Origin: an uncultured Lachnospiraceae bacterium
GTDB lineage: Bacteria; Bacillota; Clostridia; Lachnospirales; Lachnospiraceae
Assembly (NCBI GenBank): GCA_947165025.1
Contig: CAMUYQ010000009.1
Coordinates: 1 to 64,000, forward strand
DNA length: 64,000 nucleotides
Direction of reading: 5' to 3'
Part shown: one piece after another, positions 9,124 to 19,039 of the stretch
Layout: each line of letters begins with the position of its first letter
Position numbering within the stretch: position 1 is the first letter of the stretch
Made by a program: the position numbers and the translations under genes
The notes under the pieces: generated by a model
What the model was told of the DNA's origin: nothing
The model's input: only the letters and a program-made list of their open reading frames with translations
The model's database searches: none

Positions 9124-10166
9124 TGGAATGACTGTTCGTGGTCATATGCAGCCACATCTTCGGAAAACTTCAGAAGCGTATTAAATGACGTATCTTCGTT
9201 CACTTCGAATCTTCCGTCACGCATGCATTCATAGATGTAATGACTGATCTCCTTGCTGTAGTGGGAGTAGTCTTTATAGTTGTCCAGATCCGTGATAGTA
9301 TCCCAGTCATCCTGAAAATAGAACATCCGCACATTTTTGTATCCGAGAAGCTTTTTGTACACTTCGTTCAGCGCACATATCTCGGCTGTAAGTCTTCCTC
9401 TCATGATACAGTCATCCCAGTAAAGAATGCTGTAAGGCGGTGAATAGAATATGAAATTAACGTCCGGTCTTGCCTCGATATATGGGGTTATTCCTTCAAG
9501 GAATCTGTCGACATTTCCATAGTATGTATCAAAGCTTTCCTCATCTTTCTGTTGCATCACGCGGAAAGGAAGATAAGATGCTCTTGCAACATACTTGTCG
9601 AATCTGTATCTTCCGGCCCAGCAGTATGCCGTATCGGACGAAAATCCCTCGGTGAAGTTGTTGATCAGAAACTGCGGAAGGAACACAAACGACACCGATT
9701 TGTTCCAGAGATAATAAATGTCATCCGACGGATCATCGTTTTCAAGATAATCAGGTATCGTTGTCGGGTATTCATCCGGGTTGTGAAGAAGCAGATAGTT
9801 ATCGAGTGAGATGATGACTGTCTTCGTCTCAGGTTTTGAAAGGGCAACGTTCAGAAGTCTGGAATAATCGTCAAAATGAGCTCCCTGCATGGACAGTTTG
9901 ACAGTTTTGTTTCCGATGATACCGTCGTCAAACCAGCCGGCCTCAAAATTCTCACTCATTGATGATCCGACTATCGCGGTATCGTAATCCGCATGTTTTG
10001 CAACGCCTATCTGCTGGCCACGTTCCTCGGTCTCTGTCGCGGCTAGGCCAAACCATGGTCTGTGATAATGAACGAAAGGATCGATCACGATATTGAGTGC
10101 GGCAATGATCACAAGCACCAGCACGGAGTATGCGATTGTCTTAGTAAAAAACTGTCTGTTTGTCAT
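9120..10166 (-). CDS. SGNH-hydrolase-like (DltD/AlgX-type) membrane-anchored protein
   Basis: A 348-residue protein with one N-terminal membrane anchor (about residues 10-30) and an outside domain. A Gly-Ser-Ser block (GSSMSEN, Gly67-Ser69) and an Asp299-x-x-His302 pair (DYSH) fit the nucleophile and catalytic pair of SGNH hydrolases and DltD-like O-acyl transfer partners. The MBOAT gene lies 6 bases upstream on the same strand. MBOAT plus SGNH pairs add acetyl or other acyl groups to cell-surface polymers. The polymer modified here is not apparent; no dltA or dltC lies nearby. Confidence 0.65.
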   Translation of the reverse strand: MTNRQFFTKTIAYSVLVLVIIAALNIVIDPFVHYHRPWFGLAATETEERGQQIGVAKHADYDTAIVGSSMSENFEAGWFDDGIIGNKTVKLSMQGAHFDDYSRLLNVALSKPETKTVIISLDNYLLLHNPDEYPTTIPDYLENDDPSDDIYYLWNKSVSFVFLPQFLINNFTEGFSSDTAYCWAGRYRFDKYVARASYLPFRVMQQKDEESFDTYYGNVDRFLEGITPYIEARPDVNFIFYSPPYSILYWDDCIMRGRLTAEICALNEVYKKLLGYKNVRMFYFQDDWDTITDLDNYKDYSHYSKEISHYIYECMRDGRFEVNEDTSFNTLLKFSEDVAAYDHEQSFH

Positions 10167-10172
10167 ATCGTT

Positions 10173-11651
10173 CTAAAAATTCACGTATATAAATTCCGCC
10201 ACTTGGGAAAGCGACAGCACTGACCAGGTAAAGAGGATGACGGTTGTAACTATCCTTTTGCGCGAGGCGATAAAAGCATCGCACCGCTCTTTGACCGTTT
10301 TTGCAAAAGCGGCAAGATAAAGGGCAAGCGCCACAAGAGCGATCCAGATCGCACAACCGCTGTAGTAAGTAAGATCGGGTGCGATCTTCAGAATGATCCA
10401 CTGAAGAAGCTGGCATTCAGTCGGGGTGCACGTTGCAACAAGCTCGGCGTTGAGAGGTATGAAACCTCCTGTAAAGAGCTGTCTGAAGACAGAAACAGCA
10501 ACCGGTGTGTCATCCGCGCGGAAGAACACCCACGCAAGACTTACAAAGGAAAAGGTTAGAATGCCGCGGATGATCTTCGGAAGTTTCTTTGTTACGGGAG
10601 AGATCAGTTTGCTTACGATGATACCGGCACCATGAATGCCGCCCCACAGAACAAAGTGTGTTGCAGCTCCGTGCCAGAGTCCGCTCACAAGGAAAATGAA
10701 CAAGTTGTTGAAGTAGGTTCTGAACTTTCCCTTTCTGTTACCGCCCATCGGGATGTACAGATAATTTCTGAAAAACCGTGTGAGTGAGATGTGCCATCTC
10801 TTCCAGAATTCGTTTATCGAAAGGCTGTGGTAAGGCCCGTCAAAGTTCTCGCAAAGATCAAATCCGAGCATCAGACAGATACCCGATGCAAGATCGCAGT
10901 AACCCGAAAAATCAAAATATATCTGAAGTGTATATGAAAGAACAACGAGAAGTGCGTTGCTGCTTCCGAGATTTGCTATATTGGCATAACCGATGTCAAC
11001 ATATTTGCCGAGATTATCCGCAAGAAGAAGTTTTTTGGAAAGACCCAGAGTAAAGCGGTAAAGCCCCAGTGCCATATTGTCATAGCTTAGTACCTTCTTT
11101 GAGGGATCATTAAACTGGGGGATCATCTCACTTGTAAGAGCTATGGGGCCGACGGATATCTTAGGGAAAAAGCTTACAAAAAGTGCGTAATCGATAAGAG
11201 AATATTTAAGATCCGGATCTCTGTATGAATCGACAAGATATGCGATCTGTGAAAACGTGAAATAGCTTATACCGACAGGCACGACGAGAGCTTCAAAGGT
11301 AAGCTTTCCGGCACCTGCCTGTTCAAGCAGTTTTCCTATGTAGGACAGATATCTGCAGTAAACAAGAAGAGCGATGTTTACGATCACTCCGGATGCAAGT
11401 ATGAGTTTTCGAACAGATTGGGATCTGCCCGGGGAAAGACCGTATGTTGCGATCGTATGGCAGAAAACTATCGAAATGAGAAGCGCAGCAAGCCCTTTGA
11501 TACCGGGGGTAAGAAGGGCATAAAAAAAGAGTGATGATGCAAGAAGTATGATTTTGCCGAGTGTATAACGACCGCGGCTGTTCGCGATCCAATACAGTAC
11601 GATCACTGCAGGCAGAAATATGAATATGAACGAATATGATGGAAGGGTCAT
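10173..11651 (-). CDS. MBOAT-family O-acyltransferase (AlgI/DltB-like)
   Basis: A 492-residue polytopic membrane protein of the membrane-bound O-acyltransferase family, which passes acyl groups across the membrane to surface glycans. Family blocks are EFWKRWHISLTRFF (His287) and GLWHGAATHFVLWGGIHG, with the invariant-type His327 and a second His340. Length and about ten membrane spans fit AlgI/DltB-like proteins. It is the first gene of a two-gene operon with the SGNH partner and is divergent from ftsH. A GGAG site precedes the ATG. Confidence 0.85.
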   Translation of the reverse strand: MTLPSYSFIFIFLPAVIVLYWIANSRGRYTLGKIILLASSLFFYALLTPGIKGLAALLISIVFCHTIATYGLSPGRSQSVRKLILASGVIVNIALLVYCRYLSYIGKLLEQAGAGKLTFEALVVPVGISYFTFSQIAYLVDSYRDPDLKYSLIDYALFVSFFPKISVGPIALTSEMIPQFNDPSKKVLSYDNMALGLYRFTLGLSKKLLLADNLGKYVDIGYANIANLGSSNALLVVLSYTLQIYFDFSGYCDLASGICLMLGFDLCENFDGPYHSLSINEFWKRWHISLTRFFRNYLYIPMGGNRKGKFRTYFNNLFIFLVSGLWHGAATHFVLWGGIHGAGIIVSKLISPVTKKLPKIIRGILTFSFVSLAWVFFRADDTPVAVSVFRQLFTGGFIPLNAELVATCTPTECQLLQWIILKIAPDLTYYSGCAIWIALVALALYLAAFAKTVKERCDAFIASRKRIVTTVILFTWSVLSLSQVAEFIYVNF

Positions 11652-11683
11652 GTTACGTCTCCGCGCGCTGACATCTGTTTTGA

Positions 11684-11692
11684 ATTATATCA
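11684..11692 (-). promoter_or_regulatory. Extended -10 of the MBOAT/SGNH operon
   Basis: On the minus strand the sequence reads TGATATAAT, an extended -10 with a perfect hexamer, 33 bases before the MBOAT start. No strong -35 is visible. It forms half of a divergent promoter region with the ftsH promoter. Confidence 0.5.
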
Positions 11693-11735
11693 TAAAACAA
11701 ACAACTTCAAAACACAGAAAGTTCACACCATTTGG

Positions 11736-11764
11736 TTGATTTTATGCGATTTTATAACTATAAT
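11736..11764 (+). promoter_or_regulatory. Vegetative promoter of ftsH
   Basis: TTGATT (11736-11741) and TATAAT (11759-11764) with a 17-base spacer match the sigma-A consensus closely. The AGGAG site at 11783-11787 and the ATG at 11794 follow. Confidence 0.8.
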
Positions 11765-11793
11765 TAGACAATGCACTTTGATAGGAGCCGCTA

Positions 11794-13737
11794 ATGGAAA
11801 ACAACGAAAACAATCAGGACAATAACAATAACAAGAACAGAAAGCATAACCAGCAGACACTTCTGATAATAATCGTCGTATCGGTAGTGCTGTTTGTGAT
11901 GCTCTCATATATGAGAACGTTCTTCTCAAATGCAACGAACCAGAAGATCACATACGATGAGTTCATAGCAAAGGTAAAGAGCGGAGAGGTTGAGAGTGTT
12001 ACGATAGGGGCAGATGAGATAACGATCATCCCCAAAGGTCAGGAAAAGGCATATGTTCCCGTAAAGTACTACACGATCCCGGTTTATGACGATGCGCTTC
12101 CCGACAGACTTCTTGAGGCGGGAGTCAAGTTTGAACAGAAGGAATCGGATTCATCTTCGATGATCCTCTCTTTTGTGATCTCATATATACTTCCCATACT
12201 CATATTCTGGCTGATCATCAGTTTCTTCATGAGAAGAATGGGCGGCGGCGGAATAATGGGTGTCGGAAAGAGCAATGCCAAGATGTATGTCCAGAAGGAG
12301 ACCGGGGTTACGTTCAAGGATGTTGCCGGTCAGGATGAGGCAAAAGAGTCGCTTCAGGAGGTTGTTGATTTTCTGCACAATCCCGGAAAGTATGTCAAGA
12401 TCGGTGCCAAGCTTCCGAAGGGTGCGCTTCTCGTAGGACCTCCCGGAACCGGTAAGACACTTCTGGCAAAGGCGGTTGCGGGCGAAGCACATGTTCCGTT
12501 CTTTTCGCTTGCGGGGTCCGACTTTGTGGAAATGTATGTCGGTGTCGGTGCATCGAGAGTAAGGGATCTGTTCAAGGATGCCCAGAAGAATGCACCGTGT
12601 ATCATATTCATAGATGAGATCGATGCCATCGGAAAATCAAGGGACAACCGTTACGGCGGCGGCAATGATGAACGTGAGCAGACACTCAACCAGCTTCTTT
12701 CGGAGATGGACGGCTTCGACAGTGCCAAAGGTATAATGATACTTGCCGCAACGAACAGACCTGAGATACTGGATAAAGCTCTGTTAAGACCGGGAAGGTT
12801 TGACCGAAGGATCATCGTTGACAAGCCTGATCTGAAGGGAAGAAAAGAAACACTCAGAGTACATTCGAAGGATGTTCTTCTTGACGATTCGGTTGATTTT
12901 GATGAGATAGCACTTGCAACGGCGGGAGCTGTCGGATCGGATCTTGCAAATATGGTAAACGAGGCTGCCATCAATGCCGTTAAGAGTAAACGAGAGGCGG
13001 TCAACCAGAAAGATCTTCTTGAAGCGATCGAAGTAGTCATGATGGGTAAGGAGAAGAAGGACCGCATCATGACGAAGAAGGAGCGCAGGATCGTTGCGTA
13101 TCATGAGATAGGTCACGCACTTGCATCGGCTCTCCAGAAGAATACCGATCCGATACAGAAGATCACGATTGTACCGAGGACGATGGGCGCGCTCGGATAT
13201 GCGTGGTATGTTCCCGAAGAGGAAAAACATCTTGAGTCCAAGGATGAACTGTATGAACAGATAGTAACCGCGCTTGCCGGAAGAGCGGCTGAGGAACTGA
13301 TATTTGAGTCCGTTACAAACGGTGCAAGCAATGATATAGAAAAGGCTACGTCGATAGCTCGCGCTATGGTTACAAGATTCGGTATGTCAGACAGGTTCGG
13401 GCTTATGAAGCTTGAGAGCGTCGAAGACAGATATCTGAGCGGACGCATGGTAATGGAGTGCGCCGATGAGACTGCAGCGGGCGTTGATGAGGAAGTCAAG
13501 GCTCTTCTTGCAAAAGCATACGAGGAAGCGAAGAGACTTCTTATTGAAAACAGGGATCTTCTAGACAGACTTGCCGAATATCTTCTTGAGAAGGAGAGCA
13601 TAACCGGCAAACAGTTCATGGAGATATTCAGGGAGAAGTATCCCGAAGCTGAGAAGGATCCGGAGGAAGAAGGATCCGACGAAGAAACCGAGGAAGAAGC
13701 CCCGACAAAGGGTACTGTGGTCGATACAACAGTATGA
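11794..13737 (+). CDS. ftsH: ATP-dependent zinc metalloprotease FtsH
   Basis: A 647-residue membrane AAA+ protease that degrades damaged membrane proteins and short-lived regulators. An Asn-rich N-terminus is followed by a membrane helix (about residues 22-40), an extracytosolic FtsH domain, and a second helix (about 125-147). The AAA domain has Walker A GPPGTGKT (215-222) and Walker B IIFIDEID. The zinc site is HEIGH (His437-Glu438-His441). The C-terminal tail is acidic. The next gene, an anchored sugar-binding protein, overlaps its stop by four bases, so a housekeeping protease and a sugar-sensing operon share a transcript. Confidence 0.97.
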   Translation: MENNENNQDNNNNKNRKHNQQTLLIIIVVSVVLFVMLSYMRTFFSNATNQKITYDEFIAKVKSGEVESVTIGADEITIIPKGQEKAYVPVKYYTIPVYDDALPDRLLEAGVKFEQKESDSSSMILSFVISYILPILIFWLIISFFMRRMGGGGIMGVGKSNAKMYVQKETGVTFKDVAGQDEAKESLQEVVDFLHNPGKYVKIGAKLPKGALLVGPPGTGKTLLAKAVAGEAHVPFFSLAGSDFVEMYVGVGASRVRDLFKDAQKNAPCIIFIDEIDAIGKSRDNRYGGGNDEREQTLNQLLSEMDGFDSAKGIMILAATNRPEILDKALLRPGRFDRRIIVDKPDLKGRKETLRVHSKDVLLDDSVDFDEIALATAGAVGSDLANMVNEAAINAVKSKREAVNQKDLLEAIEVVMMGKEKKDRIMTKKERRIVAYHEIGHALASALQKNTDPIQKITIVPRTMGALGYAWYVPEEEKHLESKDELYEQIVTALAGRAAEELIFESVTNGASNDIEKATSIARAMVTRFGMSDRFGLMKLESVEDRYLSGRMVMECADETAAGVDEEVKALLAKAYEEAKRLLIENRDLLDRLAEYLLEKESITGKQFMEIFREKYPEAEKDPEEEGSDEETEEEAPTKGTVVDTTV

Positions 13738-14798
13738 AAAAATCCTCTTCTGAAAAACAGTTTTCAAACAAATCTTACGCGTTCATGATCGTCGGTACGG
13801 CGATCATGATCGTTGCCGCCGTGGTCACGGGGATCATTTTCAGTACCATAACAAGAACAATGCAGAGCGTCGAGCAGGAGACGGCGACGGATTATGACAA
13901 GCATTATGCGTTCATCGCCGAAGACTCGGAAAGCGATTTCTGGCAGGAGGTTTTTGCCGCCGCAAACGAACAGGCAAAGGAATACAATGCGTATCTTGAG
14001 GATATCGGAACCGAACTGGGGAGGGATTACTCAGAGGAAGAACTTCTGAGGATAGCGGTCAATTCCAAGCTTGACGGCATAGTTTATTCAGGCGGGTCAA
14101 ACGACAGGGTACGAAAACTTATAGACAGAGCATCGGATGCCGGTATAGGTGTAGTGATCCTTCAGAACGATGTTGAAACGTCAAGAAGACAGTGTTACGT
14201 CGGACTTAACTATTATGAGCTCGGTCAGATGTATGCTCTTCAGGTTGAAAAGATCGTTGCCGAAGGTCAGATGCAGCAGACAAAGGTTGATATACTTGTT
14301 GACGGTGACATGTCAGAGGGTGCATCAAATCTCATAGTTATGGCGATGGAGGATCATATCCGCGAGAGTCTGGGTGAGGATATGATACCGGAGATCGTTG
14401 TGACAAGGATCGACGCTGAAGATATATTCAGTGCCGAGGAAAAGATCAGAAACATATTCCTGGAAAAAGAAAACCTTCCGAACATCATGCTCTGCGCAAA
14501 CAGTGTTTATACACGATGTGCATACCAGGCGGTTGTTGATTACAACCTGGTCGGACAGATACAGATCGTCGGATATTTTGCGAACGACACGATACTTGAT
14601 GCGGTCGACAAGCAGGTCATATTCTCAACGATCTCAGTCGATACACAGGAGATGGGAAAATCATGTATCCAGGCACTTTTCGAATATAACAATATGGGTT
14701 ACACCAACTCGTATCTTCCTGTTGGTATAGAGGTTGTGGATCAGGCAAAAGCCCATCAGATGATTTTTGAAAAAGAGAATAAGGTGACCGAACAATGA
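13734..14798 (+). CDS. Membrane-anchored sugar-binding sensor protein (Peripla_BP_4 type)
   Basis: A 354-residue protein with an N-terminal membrane segment (about residues 17-39), no lipobox, and a periplasmic-binding-protein fold like the ribose/galactose-binding family (SKLDGIVYSGGSND and the later IQIVGYFANDTILDAV region). It overlaps ftsH and the next kinase gene by ATGA. Binding proteins encoded directly before a YesM-type kinase act as the ligand-sensing subunit of three-component systems; I infer that role here. The ligand is probably a monosaccharide, given the ChvE-type importer downstream. Confidence 0.75.
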   Translation: MKKSSSEKQFSNKSYAFMIVGTAIMIVAAVVTGIIFSTITRTMQSVEQETATDYDKHYAFIAEDSESDFWQEVFAAANEQAKEYNAYLEDIGTELGRDYSEEELLRIAVNSKLDGIVYSGGSNDRVRKLIDRASDAGIGVVILQNDVETSRRQCYVGLNYYELGQMYALQVEKIVAEGQMQQTKVDILVDGDMSEGASNLIVMAMEDHIRESLGEDMIPEIVVTRIDAEDIFSAEEKIRNIFLEKENLPNIMLCANSVYTRCAYQAVVDYNLVGQIQIVGYFANDTILDAVDKQVIFSTISVDTQEMGKSCIQALFEYNNMGYTNSYLPVGIEVVDQAKAHQMIFEKENKVTEQ

Positions 14799-16288
14799 CC
14801 GGAGCGATAAGATCAAAATGGAATAATGCTTCGGTCAGGTCGAAGATGCTTCTCGCATTCATCATACCTGTCATACTGATACTGATCGTTAACGTATACA
14901 TGTACATCAGCATCAACACGATGATAGAACGGGTCGACGAGATATATGTTGCCAATGTCACCCTTAATGATCTGTCGGATGACCTTACATTTCTTCAGAA
15001 TTCCATGAGGGAATACCTTGAGAGTAAAGGTACGGCTGCCCTTAACGATTACTATACGGCGGAGCAGGATTACAGAAACGGACTTGCATCACTTGATCTG
15101 AAAAATTCGGGCACGGCAGTTTATGCGATGCAGGAAAACATCATAAACCAGTCCGAGAATTATCTTGGGATCGCGGGCGATACGATCACGGCAAAGCGCG
15201 GACGAAACGTCGAAAAATACAAGGCATCGTATGAGGAAACGGTTGAACTGTATTCGGATCTTCAGAACTGTATATATGCCCTGAACAGCAAACAGTTTAA
15301 AAAGAACACGGGAGACTACAGTATACTTCTGTCATCCCTTCGTAACATGGAGATCATCACGATACTTATCCTCGTGTTCATCGGTATCGTCAACATAGTA
15401 GTAGTATATCTGATGACAAAGAGCATGACGCTTCCTCTTGTGGATCTGGCAAGAGCCGCAAATGAAGTTGCGGATGGAAACTTTGATGTTGATATTGCAA
15501 CCGGTGAGGGCAAAGACGAGATAAACGTCGTTTCAAAAGCGTTCAAACAGATGGTTGAAAGTATCCAGAGATACATCGCCCAGATCAGGGACAGCGTTAT
15601 GCGTGAAAGTATGCTGAAAGAGCATGAACTTGTCATGGAAAACAGGATGAAGGAAGTGCAGCTTCGTTCTCTTCAGGCGCAGATAAATCCGCATTTTCTG
15701 TTTAACACGCTTAATGCCGGAGAGCAGCTTGCGATGATGGAGGGTGCTGACAAGACTACGGAATTTATCGAGAACATGGCGGACTTCTTCAGGTATAATA
15801 TCAAGAAGATAGACAATGATGCTTCCATCGCCGAGGAGATCGCTCTCGTTGACAAATACGTTTATATCCTGAACGTGAGATTTACCGGCGAGATCCATTA
15901 TTCAAAAGATATAGATGAAGAAGTAACCGAGGTAAGAGTTCCCAGTATGATACTTCAGCCGATCGTGGAAAACGCGGTAAACTATGGTATAAGGGATATC
16001 GACTGGGAAGGACATATTGATCTTAAGATATATAAAGATAACGGATATGTATTCCTGTCGATCAGGGATAACGGTGTCGGAATGAGCAGGGAACAGATAG
16101 ACAGGATACTGTCGGGAGAAGCGTTCGGCGAGGTGTCTGCCGATCATGCGGCATCAAACGGCATAGGGCTTGGAAACGTTATCGAACGTCTTCAGATATT
16201 TACGGGCCAAAGGGATGTTATGGAAATACACAGCGAAGGAGAAGGCAAAGGGACCGAGTTTGTGATAAAGGTTCCGATGCACGTATGA
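14795..16288 (+). CDS. YesM-type sensor histidine kinase
   Basis: A 497-residue membrane kinase. Helices at about 18-40 and 186-208 flank an extracellular helical domain. A HAMP domain follows (about 209-262), then the His_kinase domain with LQAQINPHFLFNTLN (phospho-acceptor His300) and a HATPase domain with QPIVENAVNYG as the N box. It should phosphorylate the response regulator encoded 2 bases downstream. Its start overlaps the binding-protein gene (ATGA), so the two are translationally coupled. Confidence 0.9.
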   Translation: MTGAIRSKWNNASVRSKMLLAFIIPVILILIVNVYMYISINTMIERVDEIYVANVTLNDLSDDLTFLQNSMREYLESKGTAALNDYYTAEQDYRNGLASLDLKNSGTAVYAMQENIINQSENYLGIAGDTITAKRGRNVEKYKASYEETVELYSDLQNCIYALNSKQFKKNTGDYSILLSSLRNMEIITILILVFIGIVNIVVVYLMTKSMTLPLVDLARAANEVADGNFDVDIATGEGKDEINVVSKAFKQMVESIQRYIAQIRDSVMRESMLKEHELVMENRMKEVQLRSLQAQINPHFLFNTLNAGEQLAMMEGADKTTEFIENMADFFRYNIKKIDNDASIAEEIALVDKYVYILNVRFTGEIHYSKDIDEEVTEVRVPSMILQPIVENAVNYGIRDIDWEGHIDLKIYKDNGYVFLSIRDNGVGMSREQIDRILSGEAFGEVSADHAASNGIGLGNVIERLQIFTGQRDVMEIHSEGEGKGTEFVIKVPMHV

Positions 16289-16289
16289 T

Positions 16290-17900
16290 ATGTATCGTAT
16301 TATGCTGGCGGATGACGAGGGCATCGTCATCAATTCATTATCAATGATAATAGATAAGAACTTTGAAGGTCAGTTTGAGATCGAGAGTGCCAAGTCCGGA
16401 AGGATGGCGATCGAAGTGGCCGAGAGGTTCAGACCCGATGTTATCTTCATGGATATTCAGATGCCGGGGATCAATGGTATCGAAGCAATGAAAGAGATCA
16501 AGGCCATACTGCCTTCGGTCATATTTATCGTTCTTACCGCGTATGACAAGTTTGACTATGCAAAAGAGGCGATCGGACTCGGTGTCATTGATTACCTGAA
16601 CAAGCCGTACAATCAGAAGTCTATAGTCGCGGCGATCGACAGGGTCATTGAGGAACTGAACATCCGCAGGGAAAAAAGAAGGCAGGATCTTCAGACAAAA
16701 GAGAGACTTGAAACGGTCATTCCTATAATCGAGAACGGATTTGTAACGAGCATCATATTCCAGGATTCTTTTGATGAAGATATAGAGAACTACAGAAACC
16801 TTCTCGGGCTTGAAGTTGATTACGGATATATGGCGGCGGTAATGTTCGGTGAGATGCAGAAAGGGAACTATCTGACCAATGCCGTCGGATCTGCCGTAAG
16901 AGCACAGACCGTATACTATACGAAGGTAAGGGATATCATAAGGGATACATTCCCGGATGCGGTAGTTGGATCGATCAGTTCAAACAAGATACCCATCTTT
17001 GTTCCCAGAGGCGATATGCATATGGACTATTCGGAAAGAAGTGATCTGATCGAAAAGTCCAGGGTAGCAGTAAGGGAAATGAGAAACGCCACCGACATCC
17101 AGTACAGGATCGGTATCGGCGGTATCAAGAAACTGAAAAGCTGTCATGAATCTTATGAAGAAGCGATAAAGGCGCTATATTCGACAAAAGGCAGTGTGGC
17201 TCACGTGGATGATCTTCCGATAGCTGTTTCGTATGAGGAAAGTTATCCGGCAGATATAGAGAATGAGATATTCGAAAAACTTGAGGATGCCGATGTCGAT
17301 GCCTGCCTTCTTGCGAGTAACAGATTTTTTGACTGGATGAGCGAAAAGTATTCCGATGATATGATGAGCATTAAGCTCAAGGCACTGGAGTTCGTTCTTC
17401 GCGCTGAGAGCGAGATGTACAGAAGCGGAGGACACCTGTATGAGTTTGAGAGCCGCAAGGACTATCTTGCGGATATTATAAACATCAGCTCGATGGAAAA
17501 ATGCAGGACGTGGTTTATCGACAAGATGAGAAATGCGGCTTCCAATATGACGACCGGCTCTTCGGATCACACGCATTATCTTGTCAAACAGGCGCTTGAA
17601 TATATTGAGGACAATGTTGGAAAGGATATCTCGCTTAATGAGATATCGGAAAGACTCAACATCAGTTCCTATTATTTCAGTAAGCTTTTCAAGGAAGAGA
17701 CCAATGAAGGATTTATCGAATACCTGACGAAGAGAAGAGTCGAACGGGCAAAGGAAATGCTCAGGGATCCGAAAAAGAGCATCAAGGAGGTCGGAAGTGA
17801 CTGCGGTTATTCTGATCCGAACTATTTCTCAAGGATATTTAAAAAATCAACGGGGATGACACCAACCGAGTACAAGGAGAGAGCCGGAAGTGGTTTATAA
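16290..17900 (+). CDS. YesN-type response regulator with AraC DNA-binding domain
   Basis: A 536-residue transcription regulator. The receiver domain spans about 1-125 (phospho-acceptor Asp55 in FMDIQMPG, conserved Lys in YLNKPYN). A long middle region of about 300 residues follows, and a C-terminal AraC helix-turn-helix pair covers about 430-530 (ISLNEISERLNIS and IKEVGSDCGYSDPNYFSRIF). No Shine-Dalgarno is obvious before the ATG, which lies one base past the kinase stop; translation is probably coupled. Likely target: the sugar transport operon that starts at about 19.1 kb. Confidence 0.9.
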   Translation: MYRIMLADDEGIVINSLSMIIDKNFEGQFEIESAKSGRMAIEVAERFRPDVIFMDIQMPGINGIEAMKEIKAILPSVIFIVLTAYDKFDYAKEAIGLGVIDYLNKPYNQKSIVAAIDRVIEELNIRREKRRQDLQTKERLETVIPIIENGFVTSIIFQDSFDEDIENYRNLLGLEVDYGYMAAVMFGEMQKGNYLTNAVGSAVRAQTVYYTKVRDIIRDTFPDAVVGSISSNKIPIFVPRGDMHMDYSERSDLIEKSRVAVREMRNATDIQYRIGIGGIKKLKSCHESYEEAIKALYSTKGSVAHVDDLPIAVSYEESYPADIENEIFEKLEDADVDACLLASNRFFDWMSEKYSDDMMSIKLKALEFVLRAESEMYRSGGHLYEFESRKDYLADIINISSMEKCRTWFIDKMRNAASNMTTGSSDHTHYLVKQALEYIEDNVGKDISLNEISERLNISSYYFSKLFKEETNEGFIEYLTKRRVERAKEMLRDPKKSIKEVGSDCGYSDPNYFSRIFKKSTGMTPTEYKERAGSGL

Positions 17901-18924
17901 GAAGATCATAGCTTCAATATTAACAATAGCGCTGACGTTCACACTGGTGGGATGCGGTTCCGCAGATCCCGGCAATGTGGAAAAGCCTGCCGAGAAGAAC
18001 GACAAGATCCAGATAGGTCTGTCGATAGATTCTCTTCTTATAGAAAGATGGTCAAGAGAGAGGGATCTGTTTGTCAGTAAGGCTCAGGAACTAGGAGCTG
18101 AGGTCAACGTACAGAATGCAAACGGCATAGTTGAAGAACAGATCAAACAGATCGGGTATTTCATCGACAAGAAAATGGATGTCATTGTCGTGATAGCGAT
18201 AGATGATATAGCGATCAAGGACACGATAGCGGCAGCCAAAAAAGAGGGAATAAAGGTCATCGCATATGACAGACCAATAAGAAATACGAACGTTGATCTG
18301 TATCTTTCCGTTGACAATGAGAAGGTCGGAGAACTGATGGCCGAGTATATTAAAGAGTACATAGGAAACGAGGGAACGATAATCCAGGTAAAAGGATCTC
18401 CTACAGATTATAATGTCCAGATGGTCCAGGAGGGGTTTGAACGCATCCTGTCTACTACAAAGATAAAAGTGGATTATGCAAAGTTTTCGGACGGATGGGT
18501 TGCGGAGAACGGGTTTGCGATAACGGATGAATACCTGAACATGGGAAAGAGACCCGATGCGATAATGTGCGGAAACGATAACCTCGCAGCCCATGCGATA
18601 AGGGCGCTGATCGAGCACCGGCTTGGAGGAAAGGTCTGCGTAGTCGGACAGGACGCTGATCTTGAAGCCTGTCAGAGGATCGTTGAGGGAACACAGTATA
18701 TGACCGTATACAAGCCGGTAGAGAAACTGGCTATCAAAGCCGCAGAGCGCGCTGTTGACATGGCAAACGGGATCCCGCTCGGACTTAAAGATACGTTTGA
18801 TGACGGAACATATGAGGTTCCGTACGAAAAGCTTGAGCCCATAGCGGTCACAAAGAAGAATATGGATGAAGTCATAACCGGTAAATATCACCAGAAAAAC
18901 GAGATATACCTTAATGTTCCGTAG
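17890..18924 (+). CDS. Lipoprotein sugar-binding protein of the sensor operon
   Basis: A 344-residue lipoprotein: signal peptide with lipobox LVGC and lipidated Cys22, then a ribose/xylose-type binding fold (VIVVIAIDDIAIKDTIAAAK, KVIAYDRPIRN, DAIMCGNDNLAAHAIRA). It starts with GTG at 17890, overlapping the regulator gene by 11 bases, with AGGAG ten bases ahead. It resembles the larger ChvE-type protein at 19137 but is encoded before the terminator, with the regulators. It may deliver sugar to the sensor, or be a second binding protein of the same importer. Confidence 0.85.
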   Translation: MVYKKIIASILTIALTFTLVGCGSADPGNVEKPAEKNDKIQIGLSIDSLLIERWSRERDLFVSKAQELGAEVNVQNANGIVEEQIKQIGYFIDKKMDVIVVIAIDDIAIKDTIAAAKKEGIKVIAYDRPIRNTNVDLYLSVDNEKVGELMAEYIKEYIGNEGTIIQVKGSPTDYNVQMVQEGFERILSTTKIKVDYAKFSDGWVAENGFAITDEYLNMGKRPDAIMCGNDNLAAHAIRALIEHRLGGKVCVVGQDADLEACQRIVEGTQYMTVYKPVEKLAIKAAERAVDMANGIPLGLKDTFDDGTYEVPYEKLEPIAVTKKNMDEVITGKYHQKNEIYLNVP

Positions 18925-18960
18925 GTTTGCGGCATAGTTTCAAAAAACGGTCAAAAAACG

Positions 18961-19009
18961 AACTAGCACAAAATTGTCATAGTAAGGACAAGATTGTGCT
19001 AGTTTTTTT
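18961..19009 (+). terminator. Rho-independent terminator of the sugar-sensor operon
   Basis: AACTAGCACAA (18961-18971) pairs perfectly with TTGTGCTAGTT (18994-19004). An inner TTGTC (18974-18978)/GACAA (18987-18991) stem extends it. Seven T residues end the structure at 19003-19009. It separates the regulatory operon from the transporter operon. Confidence 0.9.
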
Positions 19010-19039
19010 GATGTCAAAATGATCATCGTAAAATTTTGA

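Noticed and set aside
18091-18891. 266-residue minus-strand frame
   Set aside because: Shadow of the lipoprotein sugar-binding gene, which has a lipobox and a clear fold.
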